Source of the DNA: Raphanus sativus | Lineage: Eukaryota; Streptophyta; Magnoliopsida; Brassicales; Brassicaceae | DNA length: 64,000 nt | Direction of reading: 5' to 3' | NCBI RefSeq assembly: GCF_000801105.2 | Contig: NW_026615431.1 | Coordinates: 1 to 64,000 of the forward strand | Part shown: in pieces, positions 36,741 to 48,900 of the stretch | How positions within the stretch are numbered: position 1 is the stretch's first letter | Layout: each line of letters begins with the position of its first letter | Made by a program: the position numbers and the translations under genes | Notes under the pieces: model-generated | What the model was told of the DNA's origin: nothing | Seen by the model: only the letters and a program-made list of their open reading frames with translations | Database searches by the model: none

Positions 36741-37209
36741 AATCCGCACTAATAGGAGACGGAATTTGAATTTGCGTTTTCGAGTTACATCGTACCGACA
36801 TTGAGAAACCGGTCTGACCCGTTAAACCAAGTGGTCTATGCTGAAACAACATTTTAATTTTCACATTGAATAAATTGGATAAGATGCGGTAACAATATTT
36901 TCACTGAGCCGTAATTACTACTTGTAAGTAAGAAAATTAATTTGAATATTGATGACATATTGACATAGACAAAAAAAAAAGAATATCGATGACATATTCT
37001 TTTTTTTTAATCAACAAAAATTCAATTATAACAGATTAAACTAATTAGCCTTATGATAACTTTGGATTACTCAAACACTGTTTGACAATATTCTAACTTT
37101 AATCCACATCATATGTATATACAAGCGATTTACCAAAATGTTTGCTCAATCAGAAAACCAGATTATGCTAAAAAATTTATGGTGTTGCATCGAGCAGTAT
37201 CCTTAACAG
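36741..37209. other. Upstream spacer
   Basis: Promoter side of ULP2A and AT-rich DNA with A/T runs near 36970-37010. No gene is seen. Confidence 0.4.
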
Positions 37210-37218
37210 AATATAGTT

Positions 37219-37460
37219 CCAGAACATCATGGTCCAATGGTAAGGACGGGCTCTTTCCTGTACCCAGATTGTGAGTTCGAATCCTGCTGGAGGGAACTAA
37301 GTCATGATTTCTGGACACCAACACGGATATGGATCTATGCTTTAGGGCCCATTTGCATACCCGGAGAGATTGTCTATCCGTGGGCTGCACTTCCCCTTGG
37401 AGATTAGTCTGGGCCCTTCCACAGGCTCGGGATACCCCCAGATTAATTAAAAAAAAACAA
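37219..37460 (+). mobile_element. tRNA-derived SINE
   Basis: About 240 bp with RNA polymerase III promoter boxes near the 5' end: an A-box-like ATGGTCCAATGG and a B box GAGTTCGAATCC at about 37271-37282. The element ends in a short A-rich tail (about 37447-37460). It is flanked by a 9-bp target duplication, AATATAGTT, at 37210-37218 and 37461-37469. This is the layout of Brassicaceae SINEs (S1/SB type). It has no coding content. Confidence 0.85.
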
Positions 37461-37767
37461 AATATAGTTACTTTTATACTCAATTTTGTATAATTTATTT
37501 GTTACTGCTTTCAAATATTTACCTAAGTATAACTAATTTTTCATCAAAATAATCTAACTAATCAACTCGCAAGATAATTTTTTTTATAAATTGTAATGAT
37601 AGAATTCTCATATTTTATTAATTTTGAAAAATTATTAGTTCATGAAAATTGAATTAATATTTTTTAAAAATATATATATAATTGTTTACGGCGTTGTATT
37701 TCATTATATGTAGTAGATTCATCTTTTATTTTCTTTCTTTTATATTATTTGTTGTATTAATATGTAA

Positions 37768-38618
37768 CTAGATCTTGACCCGTGCGGCCGCACGGATATT
37801 AATTTTCAGTTTTAGTTTTTATTTATTTATACTAAATAGTATATTTATAATATTTGATCGTTTTATATTGACTAAGCTAGGAATATGTATTTGGGTATCC
37901 ACTCGAATTTGGTTAAAATTTATTCGGGTTTAAGGTACCTAAATTAAAACTAAAATAAATTTAACTTGAATATTTGGATGAAGAATAAATATATATATTT
38001 TTTAAGTATTTTTGGTGTTCTGATTATTGTTTATCTACTTTAGATGTTTATTTTTGACTATTTTTTATATTTCAAATCAACTTAAAATAGTTTATATCTT
38101 GGATATTAACTCGAAAAATAGCTAACATATTGAAGTATATAAATATGATTTATATACATTCGAATATCCAAAATATTTCGTTCGGATAAGGTTTAGTTAT
38201 GGTTCTCTAAATACCAAAATGGTAAATCCGTTTGGATATTATCTAATTTCGATTCAAATTTGGTAATATTTTTTTTGTTCAGATTTGTTCAATAAAGAGT
38301 TGATATTGTAATTTCTATGAATTGTTTGTCCAAAAAATGTATTTTTTGAATTTGACATTGATTTAATTGAGAAGTTAATGAAGTGTACTTAATTTTAGAA
38401 AACACATTAATGTAAGTGGAAAAGACAAAGCATTAAAATATGAAGTATTATTTAATTGTGTATTTAATTCAAATTTAATTTTGGAAAACACATTAATCAA
38501 AGTGAAAAAGACAACATTAAAATAGGAAGTATTATTTAATGTCACTAGCATGGAAGTGTAAATAATACTGAAAACTAAGGGGCATTCTATATGTGTACTT
38601 CTCTTTTAATAATATAGA
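37768..38618 (-). mobile_element. Non-autonomous Helitron, 851 bp
   Basis: Read on the minus strand, the 5' end at 38618 is TCTATATTATTAAAAGAG, preceded by A. The 3' end at 37768 is a hairpin (CCGTGCGGCCGCACGG), then GTCAAGAT and CTAG, followed by T. These are standard Helitron ends with insertion at an AT dinucleotide. The interior is AT-rich without coding potential. End motifs resemble those of the larger Helitron at 17232-20403. Confidence 0.8.
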
Positions 38619-38860
38619 TATATAATCTAGATGAGTTTCTAGATGTAATATGACAAAACAACATCAAAATGTTTAAGAAAAATTTATAAAGAAATCGCAA
38701 TGTGAATAAAATAAATAATATAATATTGTGTTTATATTTATATAACCAGTGATAGATATTTTAAGAGAATGTGTAAGAGAGTAGAAGAGTGTGAATTAAA
38801 TGTTTCCTATTCAAATAATCTAACATTTTGTGACCAAATGGTGCACAAATGTTGCTTTCG

Positions 38861-39010
38861 AGAGATCCGGTTATCTATTTGATCTCACAGCTCATCGAGA
38901 GAACTCATCGAGAGATCCGGTGATCAATTTGATCTCACAGCTCATCAAGAGAACTCATCGAGAGATCCGATGATCTATTTGATCTCACAGCTCATTGAGA
39001 AAACTCAAAT
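38861..39010. repeat. 50-bp tandem repeat, three copies
   Basis: Three consecutive 50-bp units starting at 38861, 38911 and 38961, each opening AGAGATCCGGTTATCTATTT or a close variant and continuing GATCTCACAGCTCATCGAGA. They differ at a few positions. Each unit includes the near-palindromic core GATCTCACAGCTCATC. No gene overlaps. Confidence 0.9.
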
Positions 39011-39155
39011 AACTGCAGCTTCATGGGGTTCACGGGGAGGGGGGAGGAGAAGAGCTGGATCTGATCGAGTTTTTCGGAGGAGAGATATGTATAGGTTCTC
39101 TTAATTAATTTTTGGGCCTTTGCTTGGGTTTACAATAAGAAATGGACCAAACTAT

Positions 39156-39404
39156 TTATTTTCTTCTTCGTTTCGACTTGTTTCTCTCTTCTCCATCGTT
39201 CCGGTTGATTTCGATTATGTTCTTGGCTCCAAACTCTAAATCAAACTTCTGCATTGCTTGGCAAAATTCCTTGTTATTGTACATGCTGAAGATACCTACA
39301 CCTATGCACTGAACTGAAGAAAAAATGGAGACGAAGTAGACAATATCCTTTGGTTCTCTCACAAAGAAGCATCCAAGAAAACCTGCATTTAAAAGACATT
39401 TCAA
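39156..39404 (-). other. Orphan open frame, possible exon remnant
   Basis: An 82-codon open frame ending in a basic tail (KSKRRRK). I do not recognise the protein. A TTTAAATGCAG acceptor-like sequence lies at the start of GFLGCFFVREPKD, so it may be the last exon of a captured or decayed gene. The segment VQCIGVGIFSMYNNKEFCQAM shows no signature I can name. It lies between the 50-bp repeats and the proline-rich protein gene. Coding status is doubtful. Confidence 0.25.
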
Positions 39405-39666
39405 GTAAGAATCACAAAAATTTCAAGTTAGGACATTTTAAGCTAAGTCATTTGATATTCTAGATTAAGACATATCCTATTATATCCTCTCAAGCAAGAA
39501 TAACAGAGTAAAAGTAACATATATTCAAACTAGTAACAAAATGGTAACAATATATTAACAACAATTTTCTATTTTTAATGATAAAACCATTAGGTTATAT
39601 CTATAAAAAGAAAACAGCAGTCAAATGAAATGACATTGTACTCGTTATCTCTTTTGAGTTTGCTCC

Positions 39667-39674
39667 TATATAAA
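39667..39674 (+). promoter_or_regulatory. TATA box of the proline-rich protein gene
   Basis: TATATAAA about 80 bp upstream of the ATG at 39753, a typical distance for a short plant 5' UTR. It supports expression of the downstream frame. Confidence 0.65.
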
Positions 39675-39752
39675 CCAAGACTATTAGGAAAAGAAAAAAA
39701 ATCAAACAAAACACACGCATCAGTTAATTGAAGAAATTTTGTTTCTTACACA

Positions 39753-40238
39753 ATGGCTAAAATATTCTTAATAACTTCTCTTCTCATGGCTATCATGTTC
39801 TCCTCCATGATCACTTCAAGCCACGCCATAAAACAATTTGCCAAGAAACAAACGTTAAAACCGAAGTTTTTTGGACACAATTTCCCCAAACCCGGTTTTC
39901 CTCAGTTTCCAAGACCCAGTTTCCCCACAAACCCAATGCCATTCCCTCAATTCCCAAAACCTGGTTTTCCAAGCAATCCAACACCCGGTTTTCCTCAACT
40001 CCCAGGGCAAGGTTTCCCAAACAACCCCATGCCTTTCCCTCAGTTCCCTAAACCCGGTTTTCCAAGCAATCCAACACCCGGTTTTCCTCAATTTCCCGGT
40101 TTTGGTTTTCCAAAATTCCCTCAGTTTCCGAAACCTGGTTCCCCTTCTTTCCTTCCAGCAAGGCCTGGAACACTTAACCCCGTCCCAACCATCTCCACTC
40201 CGCCCTCTCTCCCGGTTACTCCAACTGTCAGCCCTTGA
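39753..40238 (+). CDS. Secreted proline/phenylalanine-rich repeat protein
   Basis: Single-exon frame of 161 residues. Residues 1-25 form a signal peptide (KIFLITSLLMAIMFSSMI, cleavage probably after SSHA). The rest consists of repeats built on FPQFPKPGFPSNPTPG and variants. A near-perfect 26-residue unit (PMPFPQFPKPGFPSNPTPGF plus following residues) occurs twice, at about residues 60-86 and 91-117. The C-terminal part is threonine/proline-rich (TISTPPSLPVTPTVSP). It resembles proline-rich cell-wall proteins, but I cannot name an orthologue. It has a good TATA box and a G/C-balanced coding region unlike its surroundings, so I consider it real. Arabinogalactan-type glycosylation of the prolines is possible but unproven. 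Confidence 0.75.
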   Translation: MAKIFLITSLLMAIMFSSMITSSHAIKQFAKKQTLKPKFFGHNFPKPGFPQFPRPSFPTNPMPFPQFPKPGFPSNPTPGFPQLPGQGFPNNPMPFPQFPKPGFPSNPTPGFPQFPGFGFPKFPQFPKPGSPSFLPARPGTLNPVPTISTPPSLPVTPTVSP

Positions 40239-40334
40239 ACCGTCTCCTCCAAGCTTATATAATTCAAAATATTGTAACTATTTGTAACAATACTCTTCAG
40301 TCTTCTTCATGTGTGAAGATTATTTTTTTTTTTT

Positions 40335-40354
40335 GGGACGGGGACGGTTAAAGG

Positions 40355-40388
<34 letters not shown>
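40335..40388 (+). mobile_element. Tiny poly(A) retro-insertion
   Basis: Twenty bases (GGGACGGGGACGGTTAAAGG) followed by 34 A lie between two copies of AGATTATTTTTTTTT (40317-40334 and 40388-40402). Target duplication plus a poly(A) tail is the signature of LINE-machinery retroposition of a severely 5'-truncated RNA. The source is not identifiable. Confidence 0.6.
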
Positions 40389-40390
<2 letters not shown>

Positions 40391-40402
40391 TTATTTTTTT
40401 TT

Positions 40403-40768
40403 GGTCAACAAAAGCTAACTGAATATGCATTGATGGCTCTAAGATGTGATGAGTATTGACTGTATTTGTAACTACATAATAAATAAATGATAAAATGTAA
40501 CTATATAATAACTGTTGAGTATTGACTGTATGCCTCTGATCCCACTACAATAGACAAAAATGAAGAAACATGAATTCACAAGCCATATAAATGATGAAAC
40601 CAACGTAAGTCCTTGGGGGGATCTCCCAAAGTTTTAAACTCAATTGAGACGTAGAACACGAAATGAACTTCTCAACACAAAACTGCAACAACTTAAACAC
40701 AGAGACGATCCCATTTTAAGAAAGGAGTCATTAGACTATGAAGATGGAGATAGATGGTCATTAGTCAA
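40403..40768. other. Spacer between convergent genes
   Basis: AT-rich sequence including the 3' UTR of BCA5. It contains a short local duplication (GTTGAGTATTGACTGTAT-like at about 40450 and 40516). No gene is recognised. Confidence 0.4.
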
Positions 40769-42565
40769 TCACCAAAAAGACCGGTTTTTAACAGCAATCC
40801 CACTGCCTTCATGATTGCCTCTGCTTCCTCCATAATCAACGGTCCATTTCTCAAATGTACAGTTCACAAAATCATAGTACCCACCATGGAGGGACAGTGA
40901 TCCTTTCCGCACTTTCTCTTCTATCCACGGATAACCAAGCAGTCTTTCTAATGAATGATTAATTGACGTCTGCACTCATTTATACATTTCTTATTATTAG
41001 TTCATCGATGTTAGCAGAAGCTTACATATAAGTTTTACTGATTTACCCAAAAGACATCACCTTTTCACAATGTTGACACTGATGATCAAAATGGAGGTTT
41101 GAAGCAACAGCTTTTGTGCTTTCCTTTGCCTTTTTCCCCACGATTACCCAGTTATGTATGAAACTTCTGCTAACACGAAAATGCAATACGTGCAAAGATC
41201 AAACAATTAAGAAATGTTTTTTTTTTTAATAGAGTTGATCAAAAGAAACCTGGAATCTACTTCTTCCATGCCCATTAAAGCTTGAATTCCACCACAGCGG
41301 CTATGACCAATCACTAAGATGTTCTCCACCTACAATCACACAGACAAAATACTTATATAATGATTCAACATATAAAAATGTGACAGATACACATGTATTT
41401 TTTTTAAAGGGGTGTGTATATATATCTATATATAACTGTGGGAGAGATAAGAAACTTACTTCAAGAGTATTCACAGAGAACTGGAGAGCAGCTTTTGTCT
41501 CAGTAGGTCCAGACTGCAACAGGCAAATGCAATTAAATCAAATGTGAAGAAAAAAAAATGTGGCGGCGGTAAGCAGTGCACTAGATTGTGTTACCTCATA
41601 TGGAGGTACTAAATTTGCAATGTTACGAACAGTGAATGCTTCACCAGGTTGAAATCCCAGGACGGCTGAAGGACAAACCCTAGAGTCTGCACAAGCAATC
41701 ACCAGAAACTGTTTCTTAAAGTGTTAGCAACGATTTCCCTTTCTCCAGGTAATGTCTCAATCCCAATCCATGAAGGATAAATTTTTAAAGCTACCTTTGG
41801 AGCTTGAGCATCTGCTAGTTTTTCGAAGTGTTCTAAGTTATCCCTGTACAAATGAGTATATCATCGATGGATGAGATAAAATCCTTAAACCACATCCTCC
41901 ATAAACCACTATATAAAGAAGTAAAAGACTGAAGATATAGGTTCTCACGCCACTTACATGTACTTAAGCTTCTTGAAGGCGAGGAACCGCTGTTTCATGT
42001 CGTCAAACACATTATCTCTATCAATTTTAGCCTCATAAGTGCAGTCATTAGCTTCCTGAGTCAATCCAGGTGTCTTTCCTGACGCCATCATTTGCAAGTT
42101 GGCAGCTTTTTCCCTGCCAACACCACAAACGAACCTAAGCCTCTTAAGAATTTTTGAATATAACAGAACATCTCCACAGAGGGTTTGCTGTCTGAAGCAT
42201 CATCACGAAACCAATCTTCTTACACAACCTAATAGACTAAGACAAAACGAAATGCATCACCGTATTGTTTCTTTTCATAGATAATGTCCTAATCCCAAAC
42301 TGAAAAGTCACTAAATCACAGAAATTACCTGAAAGAAGCGGGAACCCTCAACTGAGTTTTCTCAAAGTCGTTTACTTTGTCCTTGTAACCGAAGATCTGA
42401 ATCAAAAAAAAAAGTGAGAGGATACACAAACCACACAATTAGATTCCGACTAAGGGAAGAGAGTGAGAGAGCAAAGGGAGAGACTTTGACACATACCGAT
42501 TGTTGGGATTGGAGATTAAAGAGAGACGTGGAGGAAGAAGGATCATGAGAGATAGAGGATGCCAT
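40769..42565 (-). CDS. BCA5: Beta carbonic anhydrase 5, organellar
   Basis: Zinc enzyme that interconverts CO2 and bicarbonate; BCA5 is reported to be plastidial. Nine exons, 5' to 3': 42497-42565, 42329-42396, 41958-42113, 41795-41843, 41595-41708, 41460-41513, 41250-41329, 41061-41166 and 40769-40969. They give 298 residues. Zinc ligands are visible as the cysteine and aspartate of [10 protein letters not shown] and the His/Cys pair in [12 protein letters not shown]. Other landmarks are [36 protein letters not shown] and [17 protein letters not shown]. The N-terminal 25-40 residues are serine-rich, as in a transit peptide. The counterpart is At4g33580. Frame and splice sites are intact. Confidence 0.94.
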
Positions 42566-42853
42566 GAGAGGAAAGTTAGATAATTCGAATCTGAGACAAC
42601 AAGGGACAGAGCATCTGAAGAGCATTCATTTGAGAGAGAGAGAAGGCATTGCTCCAACAAAGACGGAGAAACCAAAGTTATTTTTTCTCTGTGTCGTGTC
42701 AGCTTTTTTTTTAAAAGTCAAAATGCATTTACTCCATTGATAGAGAGAATTTGATTAAACATGATTCCTTTATAAAAAAAAACAGAGTGAAGAACATCTT
42801 GGTTTGGTTTGGTTTGATTCGCTGGTTTATTATAATCAGCATACAAAGATCTC

Positions 42854-45537
42854 TCAAGCATAACCGAATTTGCTAGAAGAAACAAGTTGTTCCTCTCTGT
42901 GCTTCTGAACAAGTGATTCCAGCTTCTTTGCCTTCTCTTCTCCATCTTTGAAATGTACTCTTCTTCCATGTCCTTTTTATACAAAAATCTCCAATCAGAA
43001 TACCAAAAAAAATCTCCATTAAGTAGACCAGATACAGGATATACAGTAAAAAATGCACTAACCTGGTATCACCCAATTGAAATCCAGCTTGATCAATCTT
43101 TCTACGCTCTCGAGCTGGAGAGGCACTGCCAGAGAGACCAACAACTATCATCTACTAACGGATATATTCAAAAACATTTATCCAACAGAAGTTCAATAGA
43201 TTGGTCTTTACGTGAACAATGATTGTACTTCTCTATAATGCTCATTCCAGATTCGTTCATAGTTAAATGGTCTCCAGTGAATAATGCCTTGAGGGGTTTA
43301 TGGAACAGGCACACTGATCCCTGTGATTTTTGTAAAAAGAACTCTTATATACCAAGATCATAGTGGGCATTAGTTTTCATATTGTTCTTTGCAGGTGGAC
43401 AGACTTACTTCAGTGTGACCAGGAGTGTGTACAAGCTCCACATCTTCATAGAGTCTCCATGGTCCACTTCCTTCCAGCTTTAACTCCACATCAGTGGTCG
43501 AAGGTTGGACCTAACAAGATCTCTTTATTGTCACTAAAGCTGTATTTAGTAACAAAACTGTTTCTCTAGCCAGTTTTCTCACATTTATCCAAACACATAA
43601 TCAGCTAGAAATCTTTGTAACTCTGCAGGCTTTTTTTCCTCAGAGGATCTAGATGCTAAAAATCTTATCAAGAACGAAAGAGCTTAACAAGAGAGGTGCT
43701 ATAAATTCAAGTACATACATCTCCGGAATGCAGAATTCTGGTACACTTGAATCGATCTGCCCATTTCTTGTGATCCGCAACATCGTCCCTGAACAGTGAA
43801 GTAGCTTATCCTTGTAAGAGAGATTACAAGGGGAAAAAAAAATGGAATTACTCCTTTTGGTTATTATCAACTTCTTCTACCTGTGTGTCAAAAACATGTA
43901 GCGAACACCACCCATCTTCTCAATCTTCCCAGCAAGTTTCTCTACGAACCTGGGACTGTTGAAAGATATCAAAACGTTGAAAATATGGGTTTGTGTCAAG
44001 CTAATTACACCATTGCATCCACAATGTATAATAAGAATCCATGATGTCTCCACGGACGTTTATATATTATACCTATCAACAAGTATATTCCCCTCATGAT
44101 GAAGTATCAAGTAGGAAGTTGCTCCGAAAGATTTCTTGGAATGAAACCCACAATGAAAAACGCCCTGAGCATAATACAAAAACTCAAAATTTATCAGCCT
44201 CAGCGAAAGCAGAAAGCCAAACAGAAGACAACATATACGAACAGTGTAGTATTGAAATATGAGTTCTCCGTGGAGCTTAATCAGTTTAGAACCTGGAGAC
44301 ATAAATTTTTGAGGTATTAAAATTATCTAAGCAGAGTAAGTTAACTTGGTAATAATCATCCTAAAAAAAGCTTAAGGAATGAGAGACTACAGGTAGTTTG
44401 TCTTCGTCCAGTGCAAGTGGAAAGGTCTCTTGAGCTTCCCCTATGTCAGTAGGTGGAGTTTCAGTGCGGATAGATCCGGTGGGACAAGACAACAAGGCCT
44501 GAAAGAAACAAGGAGCAGTGAGTAATCAGGACAACCTCAGTGAATTTAGTTCAGAAGTCATCTAAAAACGGAAAATTTGTCACTACAATGAGGGATCCTA
44601 GCAAACATTTTCACAGTCAACAGTACATGAGATATGGCTTTTAAGTTTTCTTTAAAAGAAGTAAAATAAAAAGTGAAGAACACTTGCAGAAAAGGTAACC
44701 CATGAAACATAAAAGATTCAAAAAATCATCAATGAACTATATCATCAGAGATAAGAATGAGAAAGAAGACGGCACCTGAAGAGCGTTCAGCCTTTCTTCC
44801 TCACAGGTTGGTTGTTTAATAACCGCAGACATGTTATCCACTCTGGTGAACACTTCCTGTGACGAAGATAAAGTAAAAAAAAAGCGCCAATGAGCTGGCT
44901 GAACAAATGTAAATGAATAAGAGAATCTCTGTTCTCGCAGCTGCTTTGGACTTGCTAACAAAACAAATATAACACGAACATTCCAACTTTCTGTTCTAAT
45001 TTACATGTTATTGGCAGACAAGCACGAGTTGTGAACAACAAGTCAGGTTAACCAAAATTCAGCGTTAGTATTAGCCTTCAGCAACTTCACACTACCAATT
45101 TAACTGACCCAACCGCTTAAATCATGACAAAGTAGTATATGGAACTGTTCATCAATATTCATAGGACCCACAAGTCCGGAGCTTTTCACAAGTTTCGAAG
45201 AAAAAGAACTTACCGGAACCATCCAACGACAAGTATCGCAATCAATACAAGTACTGTCTGCAAAAAAAAACAGAAAAAACGATTCAGACACAGAGAGAGA
45301 GTGTGGCGTAGCAGTCAACAAAAGAAACATACTTTACTTACCAACATATATATCTCCTTCTACGTTCTGATTGCGTCGTCTAGGGTTCGCCTGGCTACTC
45401 ACTTGAGCTGCTCTGATAGATCCAAACGCTCTCCTTCCCGTCAAAACCGAAGATGAACTTTTCGATGAAAAAATCAATTCTTTTGATCGAGAGTTACACA
45501 AGAACGACGAAATCACGGAGGAAGAAGCAAAAGCCAT
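42854..45537 (-). CDS. Ferredoxin-like/metallo-beta-lactamase protein
   Basis: Eleven exons, 5' to 3': 45342-45537, 45214-45257, 44776-44856, 44391-44498, 44073-44164, 43881-43955, 43719-43788, 43409-43510, 43212-43320, 43063-43125 and 42854-42972. They encode 352 residues. The N-terminus ([14 protein letters not shown]) looks like a plastid transit peptide. A ferredoxin-like segment follows, [18 protein letters not shown], with its cysteines. The metallo-hydrolase domain has GATSYLI, the metal motif [36 protein letters not shown] and IPGHGRR. The substrate is unknown; related folds include glyoxalase II and RNase Z-like enzymes. The counterpart is At4g33540. It is divergent from KUP5, with 422 bp between start codons. 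Confidence 0.92.
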
Positions 45538-45959
45538 AGCCGGTAGTGGTTGTGGTGATTCTCGTTTCCTCTCGCTCTGATCTGATCTTGCTAAAAGTGT
45601 AGAAAGAGACGTAGACGCAACGCTTACTTCACCCCCCAGCTTCACAGTGTGAAGAAAAATATTTAAATCCCAACTTTGACCAAGACGACGACCCGGTTTG
45701 CTTTCACAATCGAGCTGATTTAATCCGGTTCTAATTGAACCACCAGGCGACACGTACTTAAGATATTTAATTTGAACCGGTCTTTAATTGAACTAGGATA
45801 CGACACGTGTAAGCTTCTTCCTCATCCGTGCCAGGTCCTCTCTTCTCTCTCAGTCTCCATCTCTGATCAGATAACGAATCTGAATCACAATAAGATCTAA
45901 ACCTTCCCGCGTCACTGATTGATCTTTTCTCTCTCTCTCTCTCTCTCCCGACGGTACCG
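45538..45959. promoter_or_regulatory. Divergent promoter, MBL gene and KUP5
   Basis: The shared 422-bp upstream region holds a palindromic G-box, ACACGTGT, at 45803-45810, and a second ACACGT core near 45749. A CT-rich tract at 45927-45948 precedes the KUP5 ATG. G-boxes bind bZIP and bHLH factors; whether both genes respond is unknown. Confidence 0.45.
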
Positions 45960-48900
45960 ATGTTTAGCGTGGAAGAAGGAAGCAGCGGAGGAGACGCCGG
46001 CTCCGAGATGGACGATGAGATAACCGGAGACGGCTCCACGACGTCCTTGTCGCGCTGGGTCTTCGACGAGAAGAACGATTACGACGCAATCGACGACGAC
46101 GATGATTACGACGAGGACGACGACGGGTACGACGAGCGTCAGCACGGAGACGTGGATTCCGACGAGGAGGACGACAATGTGGAGCAGCGTCTGATTCGTA
46201 CTAGCCCCGCCGTTGACTCTTTCGATGTCGACGCGCTCGAGATCCCTGGAGCTCAGAAGAACGACATCGAGGTTAGCATTTGATTTTGGCTCCATGTGTT
46301 CGTGTGATTACAAAAAAGCTGATGCAAAGTGTTTAACTTGAAGGATTCAAGCATAGGAAGGAAGCTAATAATTGCTTTGCAGACGTTAGGGGTTGTATTT
46401 GGTGATATTGGAACTAGTCCCTTGTACACTTTCAGTGTCATGTTCAACAGATCTCCAATCAACGACAAAGAAGATGTAATCGGAGCCTTGTCATTGGTCA
46501 TATACACTTTGATATTGCTCCCTCTTGTAAAGTATGTGTTCTTTGTTCTTTGGGCCAATGACGATGGTGAAGGTATATACCTCTTGTGAAGTTTTAATTA
46601 TTTTTTGAAGGATAAAGTTTTGATATTCTGGAAATGGATTGCAGGTGGTACTTTTGCTTTGTATTCGTTGATCTGTAGGAACGCGAACGTTAGCCTTATC
46701 CCAAATCAGCTTCCATCAGATGCGCGCATTTCGGGTTTTGGTTTGAAGGTTCCATCTCCGGAACTTGAAAGATCTTTGATAATAAAGGAAAAACTTGAGG
46801 CGTCAATGGTGTTGAAAAAGCTTCTTCTGATTTTGGTTCTTGCCGGCACTGCTATGGTGATTGCTGATGCCGTTGTTACGCCTGCAATGTCAGGTATATA
46901 TCAGTTACAAATGGATTTTGAAAGCATCACTGGTCACTACTGCAATTATTTGTTGGCAAACGATGGCTGACCTTGTCCTGTGGTCGATCTGTATGAACTA
47001 TGAAGTAACATGTAAACTGCTTCTAACTATGACCTCTTTTGGATTCAGTAATGTCTGCTATTGGTGGTCTGAAGGTTGGAGTTGGTGCTATAGAACAAGG
47101 TAACTTGTAATCTAGTTGATGGTCTTCACCCTGATTTTTTTCATGAGCATGATGTCTATCTTTCACTTCTTGTAAAATAATCCCTGGATGCATATATACA
47201 TTCCTTGCACCTACAGAGGGTTCCATCCCGAGTCCATTTAGTTAAATTAGACTATATACCGTCAAACAAGAGCATGAAATTCTTTTGCCCATCAATAGTG
47301 GCCAATAGTTCCACTAAACTTTCAACTGGGCTAAGAAATATGAAATATTCTCGTGTCTTGGCACAAGAAAATTAGGTTTCGAGTTTTCTTAGTTAGTCAG
47401 AAACATAAATCCTATCGTCGCGACTGATTCCTTTTTTTTTTGAATAATTTCTAATTGTGGCTCATTTGCAGATCAGGTGCTCGTGATATCAGTCAGCTTT
47501 CTTGTGATCTTGTTCAGTGTACAGAAATATGGAGCCAGCAAATTGGGGCTTGCTTTGGGTCCAGCTTTACTTCTGTGGTTCTTCTGTCTTGCGGGAATTG
47601 GGATTTACAACCTTGCAAAATATGACAGCAGCGTTTTTAGAGCTTTTAATCCTGCACACATCTATTTCTTTTTCAAGAGAAACTCTGTTAATGCGTGGTA
47701 TGCGCTTGGGGGTTGTGTTCTATGTGCAACTGGTAAATTTCTATATCATATTCGGGGCTAGATTTTTAAAAGCGTAAAATGTATTGACTGAAATTTTTTC
47801 TAGATGTTATTTCTCATATTATACATGCGGATCTTGTTTCAGGTTCGGAGGCCATGTTTGCTGATCTTAGCTATTTCTCGGTTCACTCGATCCAGGTAGT
47901 TTAAAGAGATAAAAACTCGTTTCTTCCTTCTCTGTTCTTCTGATAGTTGTCTTTCTTAGTCATCTGAACTTTTGATTCAGTGGTAGTATTTATATGCAGC
48001 TTACTTTTACCCTTCTGGTGTTACCTTGCCTCTTGTTGGGTTATTTGGGCCAAGCCGCATACCTTTCCGAAAATTTCAGCCATGCTGAGAATGCTTTCTT
48101 TTCGTCAGTTCCAAGTAAGATCCGTTAGATTCCACAGTACGTCAAGATCAACAAGAGTATTTCCTTCATTTGCTGGTTTTATTTTACGGCTCATTTCAAG
48201 TTTCTAACTGTTTATTGCTCTTTGTTTTTGTTCAGGTTTCATATTCTGGCCAGTCTTTCTCATCTCTAATATTGCTGCTCTTATTGCCAGTCGTGCAATG
48301 ACAACTGCCACATTTACATGCATCAAACAATCAATAGCACTAGGCTGTTTCCCGCGTCTTAAAATCATCCACACGTCAAAGAAATTCATCGGACAGATAT
48401 ATATACCGGTTCTAAACTGGTTCCTTTTGGTTGTGTGCCTGATCGTCATCTGCTCTATCTCAAACATCTTCATGATTGGAAACGCATATGGTAATATTTC
48501 CCTCTCGTAGCATCTGGTTTGGGGAAAATTGGAAAATTTGGCTGAAACCCATTATATTTACTCCTTAATTTGTATTAAGACACGAGTCACAAGGTATTGA
48601 ACCTCAAGTTTGTCCATTCAATCATACACATATTAATGCCTCTGGTTTTGTATTTCAGGCATTGCAGAGCTGGGAATTATGATGACTACGACAATTTTGG
48701 TGACCCTAATCATGCTTCTTATCTGGCAGACGAACATCATAGTCGTCTGCTTGTTTGCAATTGTTGCTCTAGGAGTCGAATTGATGTTCTTCTCATCAGT
48801 TTTGTCAAGTGTGGCTGACGGAAGTTGGATCATCCTGGTTTTTGCTGCAATCATGTTTTTCATTATGTACGTTTGGAACTACGGGAGTAAACTGAAGTAT

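Noticed and set aside
37224..37300. A functional tRNA gene, suggested by the GAGTTCGAATCC box
   Set aside because: No tRNA cloverleaf can be closed, and a target duplication and A-rich tail show it is a SINE.
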